From NCBI GenBank assembly GCA_964543295.1, contig CAZIXA010000016.1, forward strand, positions 1 to 52,093: a stretch of 52,093 nucleotides of DNA, read 5' to 3'. Under the pieces are notes generated by a model. It ran no database searches, was not told the origin of the DNA, and saw only the letters and a list, made by a program, of their open reading frames with translations. The translations under genes and the position numbers were made by a program. Shown here piece by piece: positions 1-8,525 of the stretch. Every line of letters begins with the position of its first letter. The first letter of the stretch is position 1. This DNA comes from AE-B3B sp964543295. Lineage in GTDB: Bacteria > Aerophobota > Aerophobia > Aerophobales > AE-B3A.

Positions 1-114
1 AAAAGAAATGTCCAGCCATTGGTTACTGGAGAGGATGGCAAAAAAGTTGTCGAAGCTGTAATAGCTGCTAATAAGTCGATTCAAACAGGTCAACCGGTGA
101 GCTTTCCACTTTGA
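1..114 (+). CDS. Gfo/Idh/MocA-family oxidoreductase, C-terminal end (partial)
   Basis: The window opens inside a reading frame that runs from base 1 to a TGA at 112-114. The 37 visible residues have the tail typical of NAD(P)-dependent Gfo/Idh/MocA sugar oxidoreductases: a P-L-V-T-G-E-D-G-K-K segment, a helix, then a T-G-Q-P-V-S-F-P-L end. This family usually oxidises or reduces sugars, inositols or sugar acids. The next gene starts 27 bases later on the same strand, so it is probably the upstream member of the AOR operon. The catalytic domain lies outside the window and the substrate cannot be guessed. Confidence 0.6.
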   Translation, partial: KRNVQPLVTGEDGKKVVEAVIAANKSIQTGQPVSFPL

Positions 115-141
115 GCGCAGAAAGTGTCGAAGGAGATAATC

Positions 142-1959
142 ATGGGAGAAAGAGGAGGATGTACCAGAAAGGTCTTGCGAGTCAATTTGACTGGCAAAAG
201 TAGTTCTACAGAGCATATAGATAGAGAAGTTTTTGAGAAGTTCTTGGGAGGAAGAGGAGTAGCTGCTAAAATTTATTTTGAGGAGATTGCTCCGGAGGTT
301 GGGCCACTGGATGAGGCCAATAAACTGGTCTTTATGAGTGGTCCTTTGACCGGCACCATTGTTCCCGGGAGTACTAAGTTCCAATGTGCTACCAAATCAT
401 CTGAGACAGGGATATATCTTTGTTCTAATGCCGGAGGAGATTTCGGCCCGCAGCTCAAGTTTACCGGTTACGAAGGCTTAATCATAGAAGGTAGAGCTTC
501 CAAACCTGTTTATCTATCTATCAATGATGATAAGGTGGAAATTAAAGATGCCACTAAACTCTGGGGTAAGACAACCGGCCGGGTTGATAAAATTCTTAGA
601 GAGGAAATTAGTAACTCTAAAGCTGGAGTAATGAGTGTGGGGCCGGCAGCGGAAAGAAAGGTGGCTTTTTCCTGCATTAAAGTAGATGGCAGAAGCTTCG
701 GGCGTGGAGGTGCTGGGGCAGTCATGGCTTCCAAAAATCTTAAGGCCATAGTGGTTAAAGGACAAGGCAGGTTAAATTATGTTAATCTATCTGAACTTAA
801 AAAAATGATTAAGCCTCGCGAGGTGAGAAAAGCCTGCCAGAGCTTAGCTGATTATGGAAGACCCATCTATACCGAGTCGATAAACGAGCTAGGCTGTTAT
901 CCAGTAAGAAACTTTCAAACTGCCGTATTTAGTGAAATTGATAAAATTGATGCCCGGTTTATGAACGAGAATTTTTTTGTTAAAAATCGGGCTTGCTTTA
1001 AGTGTCCCGTAGCCTGCTTGAAGGTATGCCGGGTGAAGACGGGTAGGTTTGAAGGATGGACAGTGGCTCCGGAATATGAAACAATATGGGCCCTGGGAGC
1101 TCAGTGTGGGGTATCAGACTTTAATGCAATTTTATCTGCTAACCTGTTGTGTGATGAGTATGGTATGGATACGATATCTACCGGTAATATAATTGGCTTT
1201 GCTATGGAACTTTATGAGAGAGGAACGATTACCCAAGAAGATACCGGGGGACTGAGGTTGACTTTTGGCAGTCCTGAGGCTGTATTAGGAGCTATTGAGC
1301 TCATAGCCAAACGAAAGAAAGTCGGTGATATACTAGCTGGGGGATTTCGGGGAATAGCCGCTGAAGTTCCTGGCTCAGAGCAGTACATGATGCAGGTTAA
1401 GGGAATGCCCTTCGCTGCTTACGATCCCAGAGGGTTCTATGGGATGGGGCTGACCTATGGTACCTCCTCCCGAGGTGCCTGCCATAATGTGGGCGGCTGG
1501 TCAATCAGGGCCGAACTACTAAGTGGAGAGTATGATAGATTTGCGCTTAAGGGTAAAGGTAAGCTAATAAAGAGCATTCAAGATACCAGAGCCTATATTG
1601 ATTCTCTAGGTATATGTACCGTGGTGAGGAGGGCTCTGGGATTCAGTGATAAGCCAGATCCAACTATCCTTAACTTAGTAACTGGTCTGGATTTCACAGA
1701 TAAACTCATGGAGATAGGTGAGAGAATCTACAACCTGGAGAGGCTGATATTAACCAGAGAAGGGATACGCCGAAAGGACGATATGCTGCCTCCAAGGATA
1801 ATGAAGGAAAAACTACCTGAGGGTCCAGCTAAGGGTCATGTGTTAACCAAAGAGATGTATGAAGTTGAGCTTGATGAGTATTATGAAGCAAGAGGATGGG
1901 ATAGAGAGGGACTGCCTACCCCTAAAAAAATAGAGAATCTGGGGTTAGTTGATCTCTGA
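142..1959 (+). CDS. Aldehyde:ferredoxin oxidoreductase (AOR) family tungsten enzyme
   Basis: A 605-residue cytoplasmic tungstopterin/4Fe-4S enzyme that oxidises aldehydes to carboxylates with ferredoxin as acceptor. I place the start at ATG 142 because AAGGAG lies just upstream and the product then begins with the family's usual K-V-L-R-V-N-L strand; a GTG at 124 is less likely. The AOR N-terminal domain is clear (G-G-R-G, S-G-P-L-T-G-T, and G-R-G-G-A-G-A-V-M before N-L-K-A-I). Cluster ligands appear as CFKCPVAC near residues 285-292, with a further Cys near 491. Length fits the family. The neighbours are sugar-phosphate enzymes and an RnfC-like protein, so a sugar-derived aldehyde is a plausible substrate, but that is inference. 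Family assignment is firm; the subfamily (AOR, FOR, GAPOR-like) is not. Confidence 0.9.
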   Translation: MGERGGCTRKVLRVNLTGKSSSTEHIDREVFEKFLGGRGVAAKIYFEEIAPEVGPLDEANKLVFMSGPLTGTIVPGSTKFQCATKSSETGIYLCSNAGGDFGPQLKFTGYEGLIIEGRASKPVYLSINDDKVEIKDATKLWGKTTGRVDKILREEISNSKAGVMSVGPAAERKVAFSCIKVDGRSFGRGGAGAVMASKNLKAIVVKGQGRLNYVNLSELKKMIKPREVRKACQSLADYGRPIYTESINELGCYPVRNFQTAVFSEIDKIDARFMNENFFVKNRACFKCPVACLKVCRVKTGRFEGWTVAPEYETIWALGAQCGVSDFNAILSANLLCDEYGMDTISTGNIIGFAMELYERGTITQEDTGGLRLTFGSPEAVLGAIELIAKRKKVGDILAGGFRGIAAEVPGSEQYMMQVKGMPFAAYDPRGFYGMGLTYGTSSRGACHNVGGWSIRAELLSGEYDRFALKGKGKLIKSIQDTRAYIDSLGICTVVRRALGFSDKPDPTILNLVTGLDFTDKLMEIGERIYNLERLILTREGIRRKDDMLPPRIMKEKLPEGPAKGHVLTKEMYEVELDEYYEARGWDREGLPTPKKIENLGLVDL

Positions 1960-2037
1960 TTAATATTTTGATAAGATTCAGAAGATAAATTAAAAGTGGT
2001 CTCCGGGTATGGTGCTGGAGTTGAAAGGTGTAGATTA

Positions 2038-2625
2038 ATGAGACAACTAATGAAACCTTTTAAAACCTTGGTGAATATGAAAAGTGGCGAGCTCTATCCC
2101 TGTAGCCATGTAATTGAGAGGAGATTGAGTGATACGAAGGGAATGTGGCTTGACAGCCAGGCCTATAGTAGACTCCTTAATCAGGGAAATAAGCTGATCT
2201 ATAAGGTATATGAAGTAGACGTTCCTCAGGAGTCTGGACAATTGCCCCACTGTACGACTATCATCTACCCCGGGAAAGTAGGAAAAGAATATTTTATGAC
2301 CAAAGGGCACTTTCATCTTAAGGAGGATACAGCCGAGATCTATTTTTGTCTTCAAGGAGAGGGGTATTTATTGATGCAAACCAGAGGGGGACAAGTTTCC
2401 TCCATCCAAATGAAATCAGGTACTATAGGCTATGTTCCTCCTTATCAGGGACATAGGACGATGAATACCGGGGATGGGGAGTTTATCTTCCTTGCCGTAT
2501 ATCCAGGAGATGCGGGGCACGATTATAAAGCTGTGGAGGAGAGGGGCTTTGCTAAAGTTTTAGTAGAAGAGAGAGGAAGTCCGCAGCTTAAGAAAAATCC
2601 AAAGTACGTAACCGAGCCAGAATAA
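2038..2625 (+). CDS. Cupin-type (archaeal-like) glucose-6-phosphate isomerase
   Basis: A 195-residue cupin matching the metal-dependent glucose-6-phosphate isomerases first known from Pyrococcus/Thermococcus, which interconvert glucose-6-P and fructose-6-P. Visible signatures are KGHFH near residues 89-93, a following Glu in A-E-I-Y, the G-Y-V-P-P-Y segment, G-H-R-T near 138-141 (metal and substrate residues), and the A-G-H-D-Y-K segment shared by the family. Start chosen at ATG 2038 (AAAGGTG upstream); an upstream GTG at 1996 or ATG 2050 are alternatives. Its stop codon abuts the start of the PfkB kinase, so the two are probably translationally coupled. This enzyme is unusual in bacteria, where the PGI superfamily normally does the job. 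Confidence 0.85.
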   Translation: MRQLMKPFKTLVNMKSGELYPCSHVIERRLSDTKGMWLDSQAYSRLLNQGNKLIYKVYEVDVPQESGQLPHCTTIIYPGKVGKEYFMTKGHFHLKEDTAEIYFCLQGEGYLLMQTRGGQVSSIQMKSGTIGYVPPYQGHRTMNTGDGEFIFLAVYPGDAGHDYKAVEERGFAKVLVEERGSPQLKKNPKYVTEPE

Positions 2626-3558
2626 ATGGTATCCCCTCCTCCTAAAATTATGGTTATTGGTAGTATGAATATGGATCTGGTGATAAGAACTCCCAGGATG
2701 CCTCTTCCAGGAGAGAATATCTTTGGCAAAAGATTTCGAATGTTTCCGGGGGGTAAAGGTGCTAATCAGGCGGTGGGTGCGGCCAGACTGGGAGCAGAGG
2801 TGACTATGTTTGGCCGGGTGGGAAAGGATATCTTCGGAGAAAGACTCCTAAGGAATTTAAGAGAGGAGAAAGTAAACGCTAACTACGTAGAAAAAGATGA
2901 AAATGAGGCTACCGGTATAGCTTTCATCTGCGTAGATGATACCGGCGAGAACAGTATAATAGCGGTATCCGGCGCTAATATGCGCTGTTCTAAAAATGAT
3001 ATTGATATAGTAAGGTCATTATTTTCTGAGATGGATCTTCTCATTTTGCAGCTAGAAATTCCAACGGATGTTGTGAGTTATGCTATAGAAATCTCGCATG
3101 GTTATCACCTTCCAGTTATTCTCAATCCTGCTCCGGCAAAAGAGTTTAAAATCGAACTCTTGGATAGCAATGATATATTGACCCCTAACCGATACGAGGC
3201 CGGTCTTTTAAGCGGCGTAAAAATAAAGGATCTGCCATCAGCTAAGTTGGCTGCCCAAAGACTTCAAGATCGAGGGGTTGAGGTGGTGGTTATAACTATG
3301 GGAGAAAGAGGGGCTTTGTTGACGGATGGCAAGAAGACCTCATACGTACCAGCGAGGTCGGTAAAGTCCGAAGACACTACTGCTGCTGGCGATGCTTTTA
3401 CCGCTGGACTGGCGGTGGCTTTAACTGAGAATAAGGAATTGGAAGAAGCGGTACATTTTGCTAATGATGTAGCTGCCTTGTCCGTAACCAAGCCAGGAGC
3501 CCAGACCTCACTCCCTACTCGTAAAGAAGTAGGAGAATTTAATCGGGATCAAGCTTAG
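2626..3558 (+). CDS. rbsK: PfkB-family carbohydrate kinase, ribokinase-like
   Basis: A 310-residue PfkB-family kinase closest in look to ribokinase, which makes ribose-5-phosphate from ribose and ATP in the cytoplasm. The first PfkB signature is seen as PGGKGANQAV near residues 40-49. The second is DTTAAGDAF near 250-258, where the Asp of the A-A-G-D motif is the catalytic base. N-M-D-L-V near the N-terminus is typical of RbsK. The ATG sits directly after the stop of the cupin isomerase. Ribulose-phosphate epimerase follows 12 bases later, so a pentose-phosphate function is consistent. Other PfkB substrates such as deoxyribose or a C4/C6 sugar cannot be excluded. Confidence 0.8.
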   Translation: MVSPPPKIMVIGSMNMDLVIRTPRMPLPGENIFGKRFRMFPGGKGANQAVGAARLGAEVTMFGRVGKDIFGERLLRNLREEKVNANYVEKDENEATGIAFICVDDTGENSIIAVSGANMRCSKNDIDIVRSLFSEMDLLILQLEIPTDVVSYAIEISHGYHLPVILNPAPAKEFKIELLDSNDILTPNRYEAGLLSGVKIKDLPSAKLAAQRLQDRGVEVVVITMGERGALLTDGKKTSYVPARSVKSEDTTAAGDAFTAGLAVALTENKELEEAVHFANDVAALSVTKPGAQTSLPTRKEVGEFNRDQA

Positions 3559-3570
3559 CTGGAGAAAAAA

Positions 3571-4248
3571 ATGAAAGTGAAAGTTGCTGCCTCATTAATG
3601 TGTGCAGATCTTACGAGGCTGGGGGATGAAATAAAAAAACTGGAAAGGGGAGGAATAGACCTCTTTCACTTCGATATTATGGATGGCCATTTTGTTCCCA
3701 ATCTGATGCTGGGACCGCTGATTCTCAAGTCTTTAAGAGATAAAACCTCTCTTCCGTTTGATGCACATCTCCAAATTACTAATCCAGAGAAATACATCGA
3801 TAGATTTGCTGAGGTTGGAAGTAACATCATTTCCATCCATGTGGAGGTTTGTCATTCTCTGTACCGTGTAATCGATGTAATCAAAAAAAACGGAATGAAG
3901 GCGTGTGTGGCTCTTAATCCGGCTACACCTCTTTCCTTGATTGAATATGTACTGGCCGAGGTTGATATGGTCTTATTAATGACCGTTGATCCTGGGTATG
4001 CCGGGCAAGCCTTTATTCCGGCGGTGGTACCTAAGATCAAGCGCCTGCGAGACCTAATCGAAGAAAAAAAGCTCAACGTAGACATTGAAGTAGATGGTAA
4101 TATCAATGAGAAAACTGTCCCCCAGGTTCTTTCTGCTGGGGCCAATGTTCTGGTAGCCGGTACATCAAGTATATTTAGTGGAAAGGAGGATCTTGAAAAA
4201 GCCACCAGATCCTTCAGGAAAATTTGTGGGCTTGATCCCGGAAAATAG
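3571..4248 (+). CDS. rpe: Ribulose-phosphate 3-epimerase
   Basis: A 225-residue TIM-barrel epimerase that interconverts D-ribulose-5-P and D-xylulose-5-P. Family residues are all visible: S-L-M-C-A-D near residue 8, H-F-D-I-M-D-G-H near 33-40 (metal His and catalytic Asp), D-A-H-L near 64-67, the M-T-V-D-P-G-Y-A-G-Q loop near 136-145 and E-V-D-G-N-I near 173-178 (second catalytic Asp). It lies between ribokinase-like and RnfC-like genes with gaps of about 12 bases, so it belongs to the same transcript. An allulose-6-phosphate epimerase is the main alternative. The set kinase plus epimerase plus G6P isomerase points to non-oxidative pentose phosphate interconversion. Confidence 0.9.
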   Translation: MKVKVAASLMCADLTRLGDEIKKLERGGIDLFHFDIMDGHFVPNLMLGPLILKSLRDKTSLPFDAHLQITNPEKYIDRFAEVGSNIISIHVEVCHSLYRVIDVIKKNGMKACVALNPATPLSLIEYVLAEVDMVLLMTVDPGYAGQAFIPAVVPKIKRLRDLIEEKKLNVDIEVDGNINEKTVPQVLSAGANVLVAGTSSIFSGKEDLEKATRSFRKICGLDPGK

Positions 4249-4259
4249 GAGAAGTGAGA

Positions 4260-5567
4260 ATGAAGACTTTCAGGCAGGGACTGCATTTGGCAGAGAAGAA
4301 AGAATTAAGTGAAGAGAAAAAGATAAAAAGGGTCTCTTCTCCTCCCAGGGTTATCCTTCCCTTGAGTCAGCATACCGGTGCTCCCGGCAGACCACTGGTT
4401 AAAGCAGGGGACCGGGTAGAAGAAGGTCAAAAAATCGCCGAGGCTGACTCTTTCATTTCCAGTCCCATTCACGCCAGTATATCAGGAAAGGTTAGCTCTA
4501 TTGAGAAAGTGCCCCATCCGGTGGGAGGTGAGGGTGAGGCCATAATTATTGAAGGGAATGGCAATGGGAGAAAGGTGTGGGAGAAAGGAGAGGCCGATCT
4601 AGGGTCTTTGGCAGCCGAGGAGATTAGAAAAATCATCCGGGAGGCGGGAATAGTAGGATTAGGAGGGGCGGCTTTTCCTACCCATGTCAAACTCAGCCCT
4701 CCCCAGAATAAACCCATAGATACTATAATCTTAAACGGGTGTGAGTGTGAGCCTTATCTTACTGGAGATCACCGTCTTATGCTGGAAAGAGCCGATGATT
4801 GTTTGTATGGCTTAAGAGTGATTATGAAGACAACTGGCGCTGCCAGAGGTTATGTGGGAATTGAAGGCAACAAGTCCGATGCTATAGCCTTAATGAGAGA
4901 AAAATTGAAAGCCGATAAAAATATTCAAGTGGTTCCTTTAAAAACGAGGTATCCCCAGGGGGGAGAGAAGATGCTCATTAAGGCAATTCTTAATCGTGAG
5001 GTTCCCTCGGGTGGACTTCCTCTTGATGTGGGAGTGGTGGTGAATAATGTGGGCACAGCCCTAGCCATTGCTGAAGCTATAAAATGGAGTAAGCCTCTTT
5101 TAGAAAGGGTAGTTACCGTCACCGGTTCCGGGGTGAAGCAGCCGGCTAATCTCTGGGTTCCTCTGGGAACCCCTTTTTCTTGTGTAGTTGCGGAATGTGG
5201 AGGATTGAGAGAAAACGCCAGCAAAGTGATCATGGGTGGCCCCATGATGGGGTTATCCCAATATACTCTTGATGTTCCCGTGGTCAAGGGAACATCTGGG
5301 ATCCTGGTTTTGACCGAATCGGAAGTCATGTTCAGAGAGGAAGAGCCTTGTATCAAGTGTGCCCGCTGTATAGATCACTGCCCCATGGGTCTTCTTCCTA
5401 CCATCCTTGCTCGTCTCGTAAAGGCAGAAAGATGGGATAGTCTAAAAGATTATGGGGTGATGGATTGCATTGAATGCGGTTGCTGCGCCTATGTCTGTCC
5501 ATCCAAGATTCCCCTGGTACATCTAATGAAGTTGGGTAAATTTCAGGTTAGCCAAAGGCAGGCTTAA
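4260..5567 (+). CDS. RnfC-like electron-transfer protein (orphan)
   Basis: A 435-residue homologue of RnfC, the NADH-side subunit of the Rnf ferredoxin:NAD+ oxidoreductase. Start chosen at ATG 4260 after AGGAGAAG, giving the typical M-K-T-F-R-x-G-x-H opening; GTG 4254 is possible. Domains in order: N-terminal RnfC barrel-sandwich with P-L-S-Q-H-x-G-A-P, the GLGGAAFPTHVK segment near residues 133-144 (flavin/NADH fold shared with NuoF), an SLBB-like region, then two 4Fe-4S motifs, CIKCARCIDHC near 364-374 and CIECGCCAYVC near 403-413. No RnfA, B, D, E or G gene lies nearby; the next gene is an aminotransferase. It may serve a soluble ferredoxin/NAD(H) exchange linked to the AOR, which is inference. 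Confidence 0.85.
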   Translation: MKTFRQGLHLAEKKELSEEKKIKRVSSPPRVILPLSQHTGAPGRPLVKAGDRVEEGQKIAEADSFISSPIHASISGKVSSIEKVPHPVGGEGEAIIIEGNGNGRKVWEKGEADLGSLAAEEIRKIIREAGIVGLGGAAFPTHVKLSPPQNKPIDTIILNGCECEPYLTGDHRLMLERADDCLYGLRVIMKTTGAARGYVGIEGNKSDAIALMREKLKADKNIQVVPLKTRYPQGGEKMLIKAILNREVPSGGLPLDVGVVVNNVGTALAIAEAIKWSKPLLERVVTVTGSGVKQPANLWVPLGTPFSCVVAECGGLRENASKVIMGGPMMGLSQYTLDVPVVKGTSGILVLTESEVMFREEEPCIKCARCIDHCPMGLLPTILARLVKAERWDSLKDYGVMDCIECGCCAYVCPSKIPLVHLMKLGKFQVSQRQA

Positions 5568-5568
5568 A

Positions 5569-6756
5569 ATGAACAATCAAACAGTCATGAGACTGGACAA
5601 AAAATATGTGATGCATACCTATTCTCGCATCCCTATAGCCATAGAAAGAGGTGAAGGGGTAAGGGTCTGGGACAGTGATGGAAAAGAGTATCTTGACTTT
5701 ATCTCTGGTATCGGCGTAAATGCTGTAGGACACTGCCATCCAGAAATAGTTAAAGCTATGGAAAGTCAGCTCAAGAAACTTCTTCACTGCTCTAATCTTT
5801 ATCATATTAACCTTCAGACTAAATTGGCCGAGACTCTATGTGAGATCTCTTTTGCTGATAAGGTATTTTTTTCTAATTCTGGAGCTGAGGCTAATGAAGC
5901 TGCCATTAAATTGGCTCGAAGGTTTGGTAGCAAGCTGGGCGGGAGAAGATATGAGATAATTACTATGAAAGGTTCCTTTCACGGAAGGACTCTGGCCACC
6001 CTAAAAGCCACTGCTCAGACAAAATATCAAAATGGTTTTGGTCCTTTTCTTCCCGGATTCAAGTACACCTCTTTCAACGATCTAAAAGGAGTTAAAAAAA
6101 CGATCTCTTCTAAAACCTGTGCGGTAATGCTGGAGCCTATTCAGGGAGAGGGAGGGATAAATGTAGCCTCAGAGGCCTTTCTACGTGAGCTTCGCCAGTT
6201 CTGTGATGAAAAGGAGATTTTGTTAATCCTGGACGAGGTTCAATGTGGTCTGGCGAGGACAGGTAAGATGTTTGCCTACCAGCACTACGGGATTGAGCCG
6301 GATGTGATGACTCTGGCTAAACCCCTGGGTGGAGGAATGCCTATAGGGGCAACTCTGGCTAAAGAGAAGGTTGCTTCTGCGTTTGAGCCGGGAACTCATG
6401 CCTCTACCTTTGGCGGTAATCCCCTGGCTTGCTCGGCTGCCCTGGCCTTTCTGAAAGTGGTGAAAAAAGAAAATCTAGTTGAAAAGGCTCGAGAGAGGGG
6501 AAACTACTTTCGGGCGAGGTTGGAGCCGCTAAAGAAAAAATTTTCCTTCGTTAAGGAAATAAGAGGTAAGGGGTTGATGGTCGGACTTGAACTGGGGTTT
6601 CCCGGTAAAGATATTGTCAAGAGGTGTCGTGACAGGGGTCTTTTGATTAACTGTACGGTGGAAAAAATCCTTCGTTTTCTCCCTCCTTTAATTGTTGAGG
6701 AGAGTGATATAGATGAGGCAGTGAAAATTCTGGATACCGTTTTTTCTCACCTTTAA
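5569..6756 (+). CDS. Class III aminotransferase, acetylornithine aminotransferase-like
   Basis: A 395-residue PLP enzyme of the acetylornithine/succinyldiaminopimelate/4-aminobutyrate aminotransferase group. Visible are N-S-G-A-E-A-N-E near residue 104 (PLP phosphate binding), G-S-F-H-G-R-T near 133-139, the LDEVQCGLARTG block near 221-232, and the Schiff-base lysine in L-A-K-P-L-G-G-G near residue 250. Length and the Y-L-D-F-x-S-G-I-x-V-N-A-x-G-H-C-H-P opening fit ArgD-like proteins. The start follows the RnfC stop by one base, so it ends the operon. No other arginine or lysine biosynthesis gene is present, so the exact substrate is open. Confidence 0.85.
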   Translation: MNNQTVMRLDKKYVMHTYSRIPIAIERGEGVRVWDSDGKEYLDFISGIGVNAVGHCHPEIVKAMESQLKKLLHCSNLYHINLQTKLAETLCEISFADKVFFSNSGAEANEAAIKLARRFGSKLGGRRYEIITMKGSFHGRTLATLKATAQTKYQNGFGPFLPGFKYTSFNDLKGVKKTISSKTCAVMLEPIQGEGGINVASEAFLRELRQFCDEKEILLILDEVQCGLARTGKMFAYQHYGIEPDVMTLAKPLGGGMPIGATLAKEKVASAFEPGTHASTFGGNPLACSAALAFLKVVKKENLVEKARERGNYFRARLEPLKKKFSFVKEIRGKGLMVGLELGFPGKDIVKRCRDRGLLINCTVEKILRFLPPLIVEESDIDEAVKILDTVFSHL

Positions 6757-6823
6757 CTACCAACCTTACGATTTTTGTAAGCTTTTTGTTAATGGGCAAA
6801 GTCAAGATGGGCAAGTTGAATGC
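6757..6823. terminator. Short convergent-gene spacer with weak hairpin
   Basis: The aminotransferase (+) and alcohol dehydrogenase (-) converge here. CTTAC...GTAAG can pair around 6765-6781 and is followed by CTTTTTG, a weak intrinsic-terminator-like arrangement for the + strand operon. The same spacer carries one copy of the direct repeat that also lies at 23440. Confidence 0.35.
6779..6820 (+). repeat. Direct repeat copy A, left edge of the catabolic module
   Basis: AAGCTTTTTGTTAATGGG (6779-6796) is identical to 23440-23457. Similarity continues imperfectly for about 25 more bases in both copies (AGT, AAGA, GGGCAA, TT, AA shared in order). This copy lies between the last gene of the + strand operon and the last gene of the - strand catabolic module. 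Confidence 0.7.
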
Positions 6824-7861
6824 CTAAATCCTGACCACAACTTTTAAAACTACCCCTTCCTTCACCGCCTTAATGCCTTCAATAATATTCTCTAGAGGGA
6901 TAACCTGAGTGATATACTTTTTGGCATCTATTTTTCCTTTAGATATTAGCTTCAAAGAAAGCCGATGATGCTCAGGAGAAAAACTGTAGGCACCAAAAAC
7001 CTGCAGATTCTTGTAATGGAGCAGGTTAGCATCAAGACTGGAGGAACTTTTCCCCGGAGGAAGCCCTCCAAAAAAGATGACCCGGCCTCCATTTTGGGCT
7101 ATTTCTAGCGCATCCTGCTGGGCTTTGGTGGAAGAACAGGCCACAATAACGACATCCGCACCCAAACCTTCTGTTTCGTCATTTATCTTCTTAATATATC
7201 CAGGGTCACTACTCTCAAGAAGAAGATCGGGGCTAAATCGCTCGGCCAGTTTTAACCGCTCATTCAATAAATCTACCATAACAATCTTTAGAGCGCCACG
7301 AATACGGGCAATTTCACAGTGAAAACAACCGACGGGACCAGCTCCGATGATAACCACGCTATCTCCTATTCCAACTTGGGCACGATCTTGCGCATTAAGG
7401 CAGGAGGAAGGGGGCTCGGAAATGGCAGCTTCTTCAAAGGAAAGACCTTGAGGAATGACATTAACATTTCCCAATTTTAAAGCCTCTTCCGGAATAGCCA
7501 TAAACTCAGCAAATCCTCCTGGCCAATGCTGAGCAATTTCGTTGGTATTCTGGCAAAGATAATATTTCCCCTCGAGGCAGAAACGGCACTTACCGCAGTA
7601 AACGACAGGAGCCACCGCCAGACGATCTCCCTTATGGAAACCTTTAGTTTGATCGCCCCCTTCTTCTACTATTCCTGCAATCTCATGGCCGATAATCCAG
7701 GGAGGAGTAACACTTTTGTGACCCCCAAAGTATGTGCGAACATCTCCTCCACACAAACCACAAGCTTTGACTTTTAAAAGTAAGCCCGCTGGTGGACAGG
7801 TGGGTTTTTCAATCTCTTCAATGCGAAAATCTTGAATAGCATGGTATACTAACGCTCTCAA
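6824..7861 (-). CDS. Zinc-dependent medium-chain alcohol/polyol dehydrogenase
   Basis: A 345-residue MDR-superfamily dehydrogenase, like sorbitol, threonine or L-galactonate/L-idonate dehydrogenases, which oxidises a secondary alcohol with NAD(P)+. Catalytic-zinc residues appear as C-G-L-C-G-G-D-V near residue 35 and G-H-E near 59. The structural zinc site is CGKCRFCLEGKYYLC near 94-108, and the Rossmann motif is GAGPVG near 174. The start is a TTG with GGGAG eight bases upstream, three bases after the RpiB stop, so the two genes are coupled. As the last gene of the module it probably oxidises the imported sugar or polyol, or a later hydroxy intermediate. The substrate cannot be read from sequence. 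Confidence 0.85.
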   Translation of the reverse strand: MRALVYHAIQDFRIEEIEKPTCPPAGLLLKVKACGLCGGDVRTYFGGHKSVTPPWIIGHEIAGIVEEGGDQTKGFHKGDRLAVAPVVYCGKCRFCLEGKYYLCQNTNEIAQHWPGGFAEFMAIPEEALKLGNVNVIPQGLSFEEAAISEPPSSCLNAQDRAQVGIGDSVVIIGAGPVGCFHCEIARIRGALKIVMVDLLNERLKLAERFSPDLLLESSDPGYIKKINDETEGLGADVVIVACSSTKAQQDALEIAQNGGRVIFFGGLPPGKSSSSLDANLLHYKNLQVFGAYSFSPEHHRLSLKLISKGKIDAKKYITQVIPLENIIEGIKAVKEGVVLKVVVRI

Positions 7862-7864
7862 TGT

Positions 7865-8374
7865 TCATTCTCCCTTCTTTGCTAGTTTATTCTGGCAGGA
7901 GTGATTTTCAATAACATCGAGATAGGCAAGGCGCTCGGCGTACTTACCCCCAAGAAATTCTTCCCTTAACCAAGTTCTGACACACTCAAGAGCCAGTTCT
8001 TCCCCTAGAACCCGGGCTCCCAGACGAATTACATTGGCGTCATTGTGCCGCTTAGCATAAGAGGCAGTAAACTGGTTGTAACAGAGGGCTGCTCTGATAC
8101 CAAAGACTTTATTTGCTCCCATTGCCATACCGATACCGGTTCCACAAACCAAAATACCCTTTTCGCATTTTCTTTTGGCCACCAGACGTCCCACTTTCTC
8201 GGCTATGGGCCCGGTGCCGACACTCCTCAAGGTATGGATACCTACATCCAGGATAGTTCTTCCTTCTCCACAGAGGTATTCTTTGATCTTCTCTTTCAGA
8301 GAGAACCCGGCATGATCACTTCCCACAGCAAAGTCGTATTTCTCGTCTTCTTCAGATTTTAGCTTCTTGGGCAT
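7865..8374 (-). CDS. RpiB/LacAB-family sugar-phosphate isomerase
   Basis: A 169-residue protein of the ribose-5-phosphate isomerase B family. ATG 8374 is preferred because AGAGGT precedes it and the fold then starts normally; an upstream in-frame start at 8476 would add 34 unconserved residues. Visible are G-S-D-H-A-G-F near residues 18-24, V-C-G-T-G-I-G near 81-87 (catalytic Cys), and R-H-N-D-A-N-V near 113 (His/Asn of the active site). RpiB relatives also isomerise allose-6-P, galactose-6-P and tetrulose phosphates; D-erythrulose-4-P isomerase DerI is one. In this module a tetrulose or unusual pentose phosphate is as likely as ribose-5-P. Confidence 0.88.
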   Translation of the reverse strand: MPKKLKSEEDEKYDFAVGSDHAGFSLKEKIKEYLCGEGRTILDVGIHTLRSVGTGPIAEKVGRLVAKRKCEKGILVCGTGIGMAMGANKVFGIRAALCYNQFTASYAKRHNDANVIRLGARVLGEELALECVRTWLREEFLGGKYAERLAYLDVIENHSCQNKLAKKGE

Positions 8375-8525
8375 TGGTTTACCTCTGCCCACAGTCCCTG
8401 ATTCTGTCCGGCAGAAGATCAATCTTACTCCCTGTTCTTCCGCTATCCTCATCCGCAGCATCTTGCTTGAGACCACCTTTGCTTTTTCTGAATTTAACCA
8501 GCCTTGCTTTTTGGCCCTGTCTTAC

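Noticed and set aside
124..141. GTG start for the AOR gene six codons upstream of ATG 142
   Set aside because: AAGGAG sits directly before ATG 142 and the family normally begins at that point.
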